DNA of 64,000 nucleotides from Ottelia alismoides. Taxonomy: Eukaryota; Streptophyta; Magnoliopsida; Alismatales; Hydrocharitaceae. Below, piece after piece: positions 44,862 to 55,834 of the stretch. The DNA is taken from contig JAZKJV010011598.1 in NCBI GenBank assembly GCA_037367405.1, forward strand, positions 1,400,807 through 1,464,806. Direction: 5' to 3'. The translations under genes and the position numbers were made by a program. The notes beneath the pieces were generated by a model, which was not told where the DNA came from, searched no databases, and worked only from the letters and a program-made list of their open reading frames with translations. Position 1 is the stretch's first letter. Every line of letters starts with the position of its first letter.

Positions 44862-45475
44862 TGATATCAGAGCGACGGGCCTAGATCGGAGTTCTGACCT
44901 AATTCCCGCCGCCACCACTAGCCCTAACCTGTCACCTGTCAACCCGAGCCCCACCGCATGGAGGACTCTCTTTCGAACCTTTTGTATATTGCTAGGGGAG
45001 CCCCTACGCACCTTCAATCAGCTAGCTTGCCGCCACTAGCCTCCAGGCTGCCGCTAGTTGCCTGCGAGGTCTCCGGTGGGCCTCGTTGGCGCCGCCATGG
45101 GGGCTGCTAGGGTCCTCGAACCCTACCGCCAGCCTCCAACGACCATCTTTGGCATCGCCAGAAGGCTACTAGGCCCCTCTGAGGCCCTAGCCTGCAGTCG
45201 CCAGGCCTTCAATCCATCACTGGTGCAATTTAAGGCATCTTAGGCCTATCGCCAATGGGCTCCAGATTGCCTTAGTGCTTCTTGGCCACCTATGGCCTTC
45301 CTTCACGCTGTTAGTGCCCCCTAAGGCACCCTAGTGCCGCTGTGCGTCGACCAACAATCTGATTTATTCTGATTTTGGTTGAAATACTGTGATTTCAGAA
45401 CTTTAGATCACGTTTTTCGGCCCTAAAGCGACCAGGAATTGAAGAGGATGGTTGTATAAGTTTACACATACAACC

Positions 45476-45621
45476 TGTTGAGATATTTATATCTCATTAT
45501 CTCATTTTGTATTTCCTTCTTTCTTCTGTCCACTTTATGTAATTTTTCCTTAGAGCTTTTCTCTTATGTAAGAGCTCTAGGGCTACGATGAATATAACTT
45601 TTCATTTCACGCCTTTCCACA
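45476..45621 (+). repeat. Copia-6 5' LTR
   Basis: 146 bp, TGTTGAGATATTTATATC...CCTTTCCACA. Confidence 0.92.
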
Positions 45622-46069
45622 TGGTATCAGAGCGACGATCCTAAACTGGAGCTTGTGCCCTAGAAACCCTACCCCACCTAAACCCTCGTGCATCCGGGCA
45701 TCGCCGCTGCCACGTAACCCCCCTCCCGCGCAACCGACCGTCGCCGCCAACGTTCTAACGCTGCTGCACAACAGGACAACAGCATCCGTCGCAGCCACCG
45801 GACCGGCTTCAGCCGTCCAGGCCACCTCCGCCGACGCTTTGCAGCCGTCCAGGCTGCTACCGCCTCCGCTCCCGCAGCCTGTGTCGTCTTCTGCTTCTGG
45901 GTTTCTAGGGTGTGATTTGATCATCTAAAATCGCCCTAGTTACCCAAAGAGGGCTCCAACAGATAGGAGAAGTTGTGGTATGAGTCTACACCCACAACCA
46001 TCTTCTCATATATCAGTGTAGACACATGTATTACAGTTTGCAGACCCAGTCTTGGAGATTGTTGTCATC

Positions 46070-47004
46070 ATGTCAGCCAACAAAGCAGATGTTTCATCCT
46101 TGGGTGCCTTCAAAGGTCGAGCACCCATCGTCAAGATGATGGAACGAACTATGAACTATGGGCCATGCAGTGTAATGGCAAGAAGCACATCCTCACGAAG
46201 AAGCCAAGTGACAAGACTGGGGTTAATGACTCATGTGAGGCAGATGATGCATATGCGCATGTGTGGCTATCTGGGACTGTGTCAATGGAGATAGCCACGA
46301 TATACTAAGTCGGCCTATTGCAAAGGCTATGTGGGACATTCTTACTGCTACTTACTCTCTGGCGAAAAATGAGTCGAAGATACTGCAACTTCAGCACAAT
46401 ATCTTCACGTCGAAGCAAAATGGTCGTCTTCTCCATACCCTTTACACTTCTCTAAGGGGTATGTTTGGGAAGCTCCATGATTTCATTCCCTTGATTGCCA
46501 CACCAGAGCAACTCAAGGTATATAGAGATTCGGTGATGACCGAAGTTTTTCTAGCAGCTCTTGATCCTGAGTACGACGTTGCTCGAGCCCAGATTCTTAC
46601 TGATGCCACCACACCTCCAATGGAGGAGGCATATCGCAGATTAAGCAGGCTCTCTATATCTCCTGGTGGTATTCAACAATCTCAAACCTCTTCAACTATG
46701 GCTAGATCTCGTGGTAGGGGGAGCCCTACGTAGTATCGTGGTCGAGGTAACCGTGGCAGGGGAGGGTTTAGTCGACCCCATGTCGTGCACCTACTGCCAT
46801 AGGTCAGGCCACTCTGAGGAAACATGCTACTCTAAGCATCGGTTTCCCGCTTTAGCACGTGTTGCAGAGCAGACTCAACATGTTGGTAGTCCATCACCTT
46901 CATCTGATCAGAGATTCGATGAGCTTGTAGCGTTGCTCAGAGAGATTATGCCTGCTCCTGGGTCAACCAGGTTTCCTCCAGGATCCTCAGAGGTAGCTGC
47001 CTAA
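46070..47004 (+). pseudogene. Copia-6 gag
   Basis: ATG 46070-46072 (MSANKADVSSLGAFKG). Frames change near 46135 and 46270 and a TAG lies near 46732. Recognisable are the AMWDILTATYSLAKNESKI segment, AALDPEYDVARAQIL and an intact zinc knuckle CTYCHRSGHSEETC near 46790-46830. It ends at TAA 47002-47004 before the protease. Confidence 0.85.
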
Positions 47005-48725
47005 GCATCAACATCCACATCAGGTATAGCATATGCTCTTACTAGCTGTTACATGGCAGATTTGTCAGAATGGATTATGGATTCAGGAGCTTCCCATCAT
47101 CTTTACGGTGACAGAGTACAGTTTAGTACTTACAGTCCGACTCAATCAGGGAGAACAATAGTAATAGTAGATGGGACACACTCTCCCATCACTGGTCAGG
47201 GGGAGGTGCAGTTAACTCTTGCACTGCGACTTCAGAATGTTCTTTATGCTCCTGAATTTTCTATGAATTTACTCTCCGTTAGTCAAATCACCAAGGATTT
47301 ACATTATCGTGCCATATTTGACCCTTCTGCTCTTGTGTTTCAGGACATTCTTACAGGAAGGGTGATTGAATTTGACCGTGAGCAAGGAGGTCTCTATAGA
47401 CCGGTACAATCTCCATATGCTGGTGCTTCTTCTCTTCACATTGGATCCGTTTCTCCCTATGTGTGGCACCTTCGATTTGGTCATCTTCCTCTACAAAAGC
47501 TGTGTCACATACTTCCACAGATTTCTCCTCGCTCTACCTTTTAGTGCGAGGCTTGCCATCTTGGGAAGCATTATTGGTCTACCTTCGTGAGTTGTCAGGG
47601 TCGAAGTAGTCGTAGTCATAATCTTTTTGAGTTAATTCATTTTGATATTTGGGGTCCAAGTCGTGTCCCAGACCATCAGGGGCATAAGTTTTATCTTGTT
47701 GCTGTGGATGATTTTTCAAGATTGCCGTGTGTCTTTCTTCTTAAAAACAAGTTTGATGCTGGTCATGTTATTCAATCTTTTATTAATGAGATAAGGAATG
47801 TTTTCTCTGCAAATGTCAAGTATATTCGTTCCGATAATGCATTAGAATTTTGCAGCATTCAACTCTCTCAATTTCTTAAAACCTATGGTATTGTTATTAT
47901 ATGTCTCAACAGAATAGGTGGCTGAACGAAAACATCGCCATCTTTTGGATGTTACTAGGACCCTCTTGATCCAGAGTCGTGCTCCCCATTCTTACTGGGG
48001 GGATGCGGTTCTGACTACTTGCTACCTGATGAATCGTATGCCCTCATCAGTTCTGGGAGAGAAGATCTCATTCTCGATTGCATTTCCTGAGACAGATCTT
48101 TTCTCTCTTAGGTGTCCCAACCACTTTTCCATACTCTTCTCATATTCGGAACTAATAGTTAATCGGGGATTTTGGCACCTGCGTCAAAGAGAAAATCAAA
48201 CCTTTTCTCTCCTTCCGATATGAAAGCGCTTTCATAGGCCACGTTGGCTAGGTTGATCTTTCATCATCAAATCACTCGCACCATTTCTGGATCCTCGGAT
48301 ATATAGTGCGAGTATCAAACTTTGCTATCTTATGCCCGAAAAGTGCTCTTCTTGAGCGATCTATTCTTGGTTCTATCAATTTATTGGTCAGTTGCTTTTG
48401 TTCATCAGACGTCTCCAGGCTTTGACAAGTTCTTTCCTAAAGCTGTCAATTGTGTTTTTGTTGGCTATTCCAAGACCCAAAAAGGGATACCGTTGCTTTG
48501 TCCCTATTCGACGAAAGTAACATGTTAGTTCAGATGCCACCTTCTTTGAGTCTATTATGTATTTCTCCCTTACAAGTGACAAGCTCATTCCTTCAGAGAA
48601 TGGAGAAGAGGTATACATGCCTCTACCGCCAATTTCGTCTACTCCAGACTCCACTTCGCCACCGTCGACACCGCCACCTCCTCCACCACCTGCCACACCT
48701 AATTTCTTTCCACAGGTTTGCCAAC
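47005..48725 (+). pseudogene. Copia-6 protease, integrase and linker
   Basis: The protease motif WIMDSGASHHLYGD (about 47070-47110) keeps the catalytic Asp; Cys of the usual HLCGD is Tyr. Integrase: VWHLRFGHLPLQKLCHIL, TAG at 47542-47544, FELIHFDIWGP, IRSDNALEF, AERKHRHLLDVTRTLLIQ and SYWGDAVLTTCYLMNRMPSS. The filler DNA at 48111 breaks it. It resumes at 48391 with VAFVHQTSPGFDKF and a proline-rich linker until the Gypsy element at 48731. Confidence 0.85.
48111..48390. other. 280-bp filler DNA replacing part of Copia-6 integrase
   Basis: Copia homology stops after TTCTCTCTTA (48110) and resumes at GTTGCTTTTGTTCATC (48391); about 20 bp of integrase (TPRVFGS region) is lost. The insert shows no LTR, inverted repeat, poly(A) or target duplication. 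It resembles no other part of the window and its composition is less AT-rich than the LTRs. Capture during break repair fits; its source is unknown. Confidence 0.6.
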
Positions 48726-49143
48726 ACAGATGTAAAGCCTTGAACTTGGCATATCTCGAATCCTATATAATAAGATCCGGTTCGTCAAGAGAAAACCAAC
48801 GAAATTTGTTTCGTGTGAATCGGACTTCGTTTCGAATTGTTATGATTTTCCGAAGAAAGAGAAGTCATTAATCCATAATGACAGTCATTAAGACTAATTA
48901 AACATGATTAAAGAAATTAATGACGATTGAAAGCCGCTAATGATCATTAGTAAACACTAATCAATAGTTAACAAAAGATAAGCGTAAACCGCGAAAGTTA
49001 AATCGCGATTAGTGAAAGTTAATCACGATTAGTGTTAATTAAGTGTCATTAGCGAATCTAGAATCCTCTAGAATGTCCGAACTTAAGCTCCAAGTTTGGG
49101 ATAAGTTTTGGCTAAAACCATGTGCCAAAACCATGGGCCGCTA

Positions 49144-49185
49144 AACCATGGTTAAGGTCTAAACCATGGTTTTCTAACCATGGTT
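49144..49185. promoter_or_regulatory. Three AACCATGGTT palindromes upstream of the LTR TATA box
   Basis: Perfect 10-bp palindromes at 49144-49153, 49162-49171 and 49176-49185, the last extended to TAACCATGGTTA. Two related half-matches (AAAACCATG) precede them. All three recur at 56248-56257, 56266-56275 and 56280-56289. Position just before the TATA box suggests protein binding; this is inference. Confidence 0.55.
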
Positions 49186-49202
49186 AGTGGTTTTCTGGGG
49201 CC

Positions 49203-49210
49203 TATAAATA
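49203..49210 (+). promoter_or_regulatory. Gypsy LTR TATA box
   Basis: TATAAATA in GGGCCTATAAATAGACCCC, repeated at 56307-56314. Flanking GGGCC/GGCCC-like symmetry is visible. A pyrimidine/CTACAA leader follows, as at plant start sites. Confidence 0.75.
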
Positions 49211-49815
49211 GACCCCCCTACCCATTCATTCTCTACAACTTCCACTACCACCACCAACCCAAGGGCTAGGGTCGAGAGGTTGGAAGGCGAGGGAGGAGCG
49301 CTAGCGAAGCGCTGCCGGGAGAACGAGGAGAAGAAAGGTATGATCCTCTCTTAGTTGCTTCGTAAGCTAGGCTTTCAATTCATACTCTTGTTCTTCCAAG
49401 TTTTGTTCTTGATTCATCTTTCTTTCCGATTTGTTTTCCTGTTGTGGTTCATGGAGAAATCTGTGTAACACCCTACTTAGGTGCGGGCGGCTATGCACGT
49501 CAGTGACCCTTTGATTCATCACACGTTCACTCATCTAAGACGCGTGGTGTCTACCGATTCTCCATCGTTTATGTTTCTATTCTTCGCATTATGCTTTTAT
49601 AGTTATTTTGATGGAGAAATCTGTGTAATACCCTACTTAAGTGCGGACGGCTATGCACGTCAGTGACCCTGTGATTCGTCACACGTTCACTCACCTATGA
49701 TGTGTGGTGTCTACCGGTTCTTCATCTCTTGTTGTTGAGTATATTCTTTCAGTTTCGTTGTTATTTTTCTCTCGATTGATTTTTCAGAGGAAACTCTTTT
49801 CGTTTTTATTTTGAA

Positions 49816-49952
49816 ATATGTCCCGATATAAGGGGAAACTCTGCCAAAATTTTCCGAGAAATATGTCCCGATATAAGGGGAAACTCTGCCGAAATTTTCT
49901 GAGAAATATGTCCCGATATAAGGGGAAACTCTGCCGAAATTTTAAGAGAAAA
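49816..49952 (+). repeat. 45-bp tandem triplicate in the Gypsy LTR
   Basis: The landmark TCCCGATATAAGG occurs at 49821, 49866 and 49911. The unit is a multiple of three and, read from ATG, gives the repeated peptide MSRYKGKLC-NF-RN. The 3' LTR copy (56934-57060) has the same array with a 9-bp deletion in the second unit. Confidence 0.85.
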
Positions 49953-51474
49953 TATGTGCTTGACGTTCTTCGTGTTCTTCGCGTTCTTCGTTCGTTCTTC
50001 ACGTTCTTAACATGTTCTTAGCGTTTTGTTACGAAAAATGAAATTCGATCTTTTCAGGAGCCTTAAAATATCCTTTTTAAAAACGAAACTCGATAAAGCC
50101 TTGCATACACGAGAGAGAGCTCGATTAGGTAACGAAATCCTTCCTTTTGCTGTTGGGTTTTCATACGAAATTATTGAAATTCTTGATTTTGTGTTCTTTG
50201 CTACGAAGAACCCTAATTTTGGCTATTTTTGAAAAAGTCTGAAGAATTGCTTTGTGATTCCCACTAAAATAAGGTTTAAGCATCAAATTGATGCGGTGGC
50301 TTTGAAAGTTAAATTAGGCATAAATCCAAATATATATATATGGTTATGAATAATATATATGCGAGTATATACTAAGTATTGTTGATTATGCAAATCAAGG
50401 ACTTAACGAAATAATTACATCATGCAAATTGATGTGGTTTTGAGTTGGATCCTGAATAGGATTGTATGTCACGATAAGGATGACTGGGAGTAGTATTACA
50501 GGTCGGGCATGCAACCTGTAGGTTTGTCGGAAGGAATCCGTATTGGCGTTTCTCTACCTAGGTGGTACACGGTTGCCCTGTTGTGATAAGTGCGCACAAA
50601 TTGAATGTTTTGCAACGCGTGGTACCGGGAGCCAATATATTCAGGTTGGAACGACGGAAGATGTGGTCGTGCCATGTGGAGGCACGGGTGGTTTAATAGC
50701 GGCTGGGTCACGATAATATGTATTTAAAGCCGCTAGGTTATATGATTACATGTTAGCCTGAGGTTTTAAGCAACCGAGTTCTCGAGGACGGTGTGCTCAT
50801 TTGTTTTTCCAGGCTGAGGGTTGAGACCCTGTTTAATAAAAGAAAAGAAAATTGTCAGGGTAGTATTGGAGGATTGGTTGAGGCGACGTGCGGCGTAATA
50901 AGCTTACCATGATCAACACAATCTCCAATCCCGAAGCATCCACAGCTTCGAAGTCCAAGAATGGTGGGGTTCCCCTGGACTAATCCCTGATGTGGAATAG
51001 AAAGGAATAGGACTTAAATTAATGCAAAGGAATGAAATTTTTGTGATATCAAGTTTTGAAAAATTACACAATTTGTTTGCTTTTCTCTTCTTCGTTACTT
51101 AGCATTTGCTAATTTTTATCCTATGATTTATGGAAAACCCAACATGTATCGGTGAGCCATCGCAAGGACTTTAAAAATTCATCCATCTTACATACTAGAC
51201 ATCCAGCCAGTCACAATAGCTTTTTCCTTTAAGGTAGTTAGTAATCTTTTGTATATTTTCCTTTCAAGCTGATGTACATGTAAATGATTATAGTGGGACA
51301 GTGTATCATCTGAAATTTATTTTGTGAATGGAAAAGTGTTGAAATACTTTCTTCTGAGTATTTTTATTTGCAGTCTATTTCTGAATGTTAGTTGTGATTG
51401 CTGAATAAATTATTGCTGAGTAACCAGGTCCGGATATGGGAGGATCCGACGGCCCGGGAAACGGGGTCGCGATA

Positions 51475-52137
51475 GATTGGTATCAGAGCCCGATTACTCC
51501 AGTAATTTATTTAGTAATTAACAACTATGAGCAGTATTTAGAAATTAAGGGTGTATTAAGATCCTTTGATCTTAATAATTGACTGCAATACCATTTACCA
51601 AGTCATTGTCCCTTATGTACATAATGCTAAGATGTGTAGGGTGTAACCTTTGGTCTTTACTGATCCCAATGGATGACCAAGATTTGTCTAGGCAATTATG
51701 ACTTTAATAGTGATGACCTGTGAGATGGATCAAAGGTTATAAGCATTAGATCCACCACTGTAGATGAAGTCATGGACATCGCATCTCGTATTGAGATGGA
51801 GAGGGATGAAAACCGCCAAAGAAGAAGCTTTCACTTTAATGGTGGACCATCCAAAAGCAAGGCACATTATAATCGTAGAGATCGTCGCTATCATCCAGCC
51901 GGTTCCAATATAATCTCACCACAGACCTTGGGTCAGGAATTATCAGGAAGAAGGGGTTTCCCTAGACCTCCACTATATCCTCGCGACTCAGCAGCAGGAG
52001 CTAGCACCTCTGTGGCTGGATCTTCAGCTCAAACAGGAGCACGTGTGTGTTTTTACTGTCATCAGGAAGGCCACATCAAGAAAGATTGTCCGAAGTTGAG
52101 AGGTTCAGGGTCTAATCAACCCCAATTAATAGTATAA
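51475..52137 (+). pseudogene. Gypsy gag, C-terminal remnant
   Basis: After the primer site there are only about 280 bp before a frame (51772-52137) with a basic region and the CCHC knuckle CFYCHQEGHIKKDC. The large Retrotrans_gag domain that normally precedes it is missing, so most of gag was deleted. A TAA at about 52135 separates it from protease. Confidence 0.8.
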
Positions 52138-52553
52138 CATCCACCTTGAGCAATGGAGCAACACATGGAGGAAGACATGGTAGAGGTCGAGGCTCACAAG
52201 GAGCGTCTCCTACCCAACAACCACCACAAAGTGTTGCGGGTTCTAGCTTGCCTATTCCTAATGGCCAGCTCAATGCAATTACTGAGGAACAAGCCTACCA
52301 CTCAGGCACAATCGTACGAGGTACCGTTACTATTCATGGCTTTTCAGTACATGCCTTATTTGATTCTGGTGCTTCACATTCATTTATTGCTCGACGGTTA
52401 GTACCCACTTTGGGTAAGATACCAGTAGAAGTATAACAGTCCTATCTGATCAAGGGACCAGGAGGACAAGTATTTATAATCCGAGAAATCCTGGATAATT
52501 GTATAATACTGATAGCGGGACATCAGGTACCTGTTTCACTACTACTAATCGAA
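52138..52553 (+). pseudogene. Gypsy protease
   Basis: A frame at 52146-52436 contains TVTIHGFSVHALFDSGASHSFIARR, with the catalytic DSGA. A TAA at 52434-52436 and further stops follow before the frame reopens at 52554 with [15 protein letters not shown], the end of the protease domain. Confidence 0.85.
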
Positions 52554-54059
52554 ATGGAGGACTTTGATCTTATACTAGGAATGGATTGGTTAGAAAGGCA
52601 TCATGCATGTCTTGACTGTTTCCAGAAGACAGTAACATTTCACCTTCCTAACTCGATAGAGTTCCAGTTCATTGGAAAGACATCCAATGATAATATCAAA
52701 TATATCTCTACATTGAAGGCACAACAGTTGTTAGAGCAAGGGTGCCAAGGTTATTTAGCTTATGTATCCACTACATCAGGGTCAGAAAGAATGATAGAAG
52801 ATGTGCCTATAGTGTGCGAGTTTACTGATGTATTTCCAGAGGAACTACCTGGATTACCACCTGAGCGAGAGATTGAATTTGAAATCTCTCTCATACCTGA
52901 TACTCAGCCTATCTCTATCCTTCCGTATAGAATGGCACCAGCTGAGTTACGAGAGTTAAAGATACAATTGCAAGAACTGTTAGATAAAGGATTCATTCGT
53001 CCTAGTACTTCACCATGGGGTGCACCTGTCTTATTTGTTAGGAAAAAGGATGGGTCGATGCAGTTGTGCATTGACTATAGACAACTAAACAAGAGGACAA
53101 TAAAGAACAAGTATCCTCTGCCAAGAATATATGATCTCTTTGATCAGTTACAAGGCTTAACTGTGTATTCCAAGATTGATTTAAGATCTGGATACCATCA
53201 GTTGAAAATTAAAGATACAGATATTCCCAAGACAGCTTTTCGAACTAGATACGGGCATTATGAATTCTTAGTTATGCCTTTTGGACTAACAAATTCCCCA
53301 GCAGCCTTCATGGATCTCATGAATAGAGTATTCAAGGAGTTCTTAGATCACTTTGTAGTAGTCTTTATTGATGATGTGCTTATTTACTCCAAGGATAAGT
53401 ATCTGCATGAACATCATCTCAGGTTGGCACTTGAAACTCTAAGGAAGAACAAACTGTATGCTAAATATAACAAATGTGACTTCTGGTTATCTGAAGTATC
53501 TTTCTTAGGCCATGTTATTTATAGGGAAGATATATCAGTTGATCCTACAAAGGTTAGTGCGGCGATGAGTTGGGAACGCCCGAAGACTGTCACAGATATA
53601 CGATCTTTTCTGGGTTTAGCTGGATATTATAGAAGATTCGTGAAGGACTTTTCACAGATAGCATTGCCAATGACTAGACTAACTCAAAAGGAGGTCCCAT
53701 TCTTATGGTCTGATACATGTGAAGCTAGTTTTCAGACACTGAAAGAATGCCTAACATCTGCACCCATCCTTACTCTACCCTCCGGGAGTGAAGGGTTTAC
53801 AGTGTACACTGACGCATCTAAAGAAGGACTTGGGGCGGTTCTTATGCAACATGGTAAGGTAGTTGCGTATGCATCACGACAGCTCAGGACACATGAGAAG
53901 AACTACCCAACACATGACCATGAATTAGCTGCCGTAGTTTTCGCTTTAAAGATATGGAGACACTACCTGTATGGTATTACTTTTGAAATATTCACCGATC
54001 ATAAAAGCTTGAAATATCTGTTTGATCAAAAGGAGCTCAATATGAGACAGAGAGGGTAG
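52554..54059 (+). pseudogene. Gypsy reverse transcriptase and RNase H
   Basis: 501 codons open. [75 protein letters not shown] and the active site [11 protein letters not shown]. RNase [41 protein letters not shown] and [15 protein letters not shown] at 54057-54059, where the family has Trp, ends it, and a 1-nt shift follows. This is the best-preserved polymerase of the window. Confidence 0.92.
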
Positions 54060-54064
54060 CTAGA

Positions 54065-55690
54065 TTGTTGAAAGATTATGATTGCACTATCTCCTACCAC
54101 CCAGGTAAGGGGAACGTCGTAGCAGATGCCCTTAGCAGAAGAACTTATTCACCTGGGTTAGTGAGTGCTATCCACTTCTGGGGTTTACTATCAACATTAA
54201 GTGAATGGAAACCATTTGATAGGAGTGTTGATACTATAACTATTCCTCATCGATACAAACCAGAGATCTGGGATAAAATAAAGAAAGGACAGGAGGATGA
54301 TCCCGTCCTTAAAGACTTGAAACAACAACTTGAGAAGAATGAGATAGAGGGATTCCAGATACAAGATGAGTTACTATATAACCATCACAGAGCTTGTGTA
54401 CCAGACATACCTGAACTGAGGAAAGACATTTTAAGTGAAGCTCATTATTCTAGATTATCTATTCATCCAGGAATTACGAATATGTATAAGGATCTTCATT
54501 CATACTTCTGGTGGCCGGGAATGAAGAAAGATGTTGCTGAGTTTGTAAATTCATGTTTCATTTGCCAGCAGGTAAAGGCTTCACACCAAAAGCCACCAGG
54601 ATTATTGCAACCACTCCCTATACCTGAATGGAAATGGGAAAGCATTTCCATGGATTTCATTAGTGGCTTACCTCAGACGACTGGTAGTAAAGATAGTATC
54701 TGGGTTATAATAGATCGTCTGACAAAGGTAGCACACTTCATTCCGATAAGTTTATCTTTCACTTCAGACCAGCTTGCTGAGTTATATATTACACATGTTA
54801 TTCGCCTCCATGGTATCCCGAAGGAAGTAGTTTCTGATCGAGATTCACGATTCACCTTACACTATTGGGAGAACTTCATGAAAGCCTTAGGTACACAACT
54901 ATGCTTGAGTACAGCATATCATCCACAAACAGATGGTCAGTCAGAACGTACGACTCAGACACTAGAGGATATACTACGAGCATGTGCCTTAGAATGGAAG
55001 GGATCGTGGATTAAACATTTGCCTCTTGCAGAATTCACCTACAATAATAGTTACCATACAAGTATTGGCATGGCACCATTTGAAGCACTATATGGACGAA
55101 AGTGTACTACTCCTTTGTGTTGGCAAGAGGTCGGAATAAAGAACCTTTATGATTCAGATATACTTCAAGAGACACGGGAAGCTGTAGAACTTGCTAGAAA
55201 AAGACTATTAACTGCCTAGAGTCGTTAGAAAAGTTATAGTGATACCGGGCGAAGAGACCTTGAATTTGAGGTAGGTGACTTTGTATTTCTCAAAGTATCA
55301 CCTATGAAGGGTGTCCAAAGGTTTGGCTTGCGTGGGAAGTTAGCACCCAGGTTCGTGGGTCCCTTTGAAATTATTCAACGGATTGGAAAAGTTGCTTATA
55401 GACTTGCACTTCCTCCACATCTTTTGGCAATACATGATGTATTTCATGTATCAAATCTGAGAAAGTACATTAGGGATCCAGAGCATAAGATAAGTTATGA
55501 TGATTTACATGTTGAGCCAGACTTGACATACCAAGAGATACCTGCGCAAATACTTGAAAGGGATATCAAGAAGTTGAGAAACAAAGAGGTGCCTCTAGTT
55601 AAAGTATTGTGGCAAAACCAAGAGTTTAAAGAAGCCACATGGGAACCTGAGGTAGAAATGAGAAAGAAATACCCGTACTTGTTTAAATGA
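54065..55690 (+). pseudogene. Gypsy integrase with C-terminal chromodomain
   Basis: One frame with two stops. The linker HPGKGNVVADALSRR leads to the HHCC zinc domain (HPGITNMYKDL...CFICQQVKA), then the core SMDFISGLPQ, VSDRDSRFT and HPQTDGQSERTTQTLED, giving the D,D,E residues. TAG codons at 55217-55219 and 55226-55228, both where Gln is usual, precede the C-terminal part: VSPMKGVQRFGLRGKLAPRF and a chromodomain-like end with VPLVKVLWQNQEFKEATWEP. Chromodomains direct insertion to marked chromatin. Confidence 0.9.
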
Positions 55691-55834
55691 TAACATTATG
55701 TATTATGTATATGTTCATTTTACATGACATGACGTTCATTCTCTTTAAGGTTGTTATGGTTTCAATCCTCTGTAAGGTTGTTATGCCTGCATTTCTAGTC
55801 TCGAGGACGAGACTTCCTTTAAGGTTGTTATAAT

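Larger units (their letters stand above)
48731..51474 (+). repeat. Gypsy 5' LTR
   Basis: 2744 bp. It contains three AACCATGGTT palindromes, a TATA box, a 160-bp direct duplication (from about 49451 and 49611) and a 45-bp triplicate. It differs from the 3' LTR by scattered substitutions and small indels. Confidence 0.93.

Noticed and set aside
49816..49952. CRISPR-like direct repeats
   Set aside because: Units are contiguous with no unique spacers, in a plant LTR.
49818..50021. Repeat peptide frame in the Gypsy LTR as a real gene
   Set aside because: It lies in an LTR, depends on a 45-bp repeat and has no homologue known to me; kept only as a curiosity.
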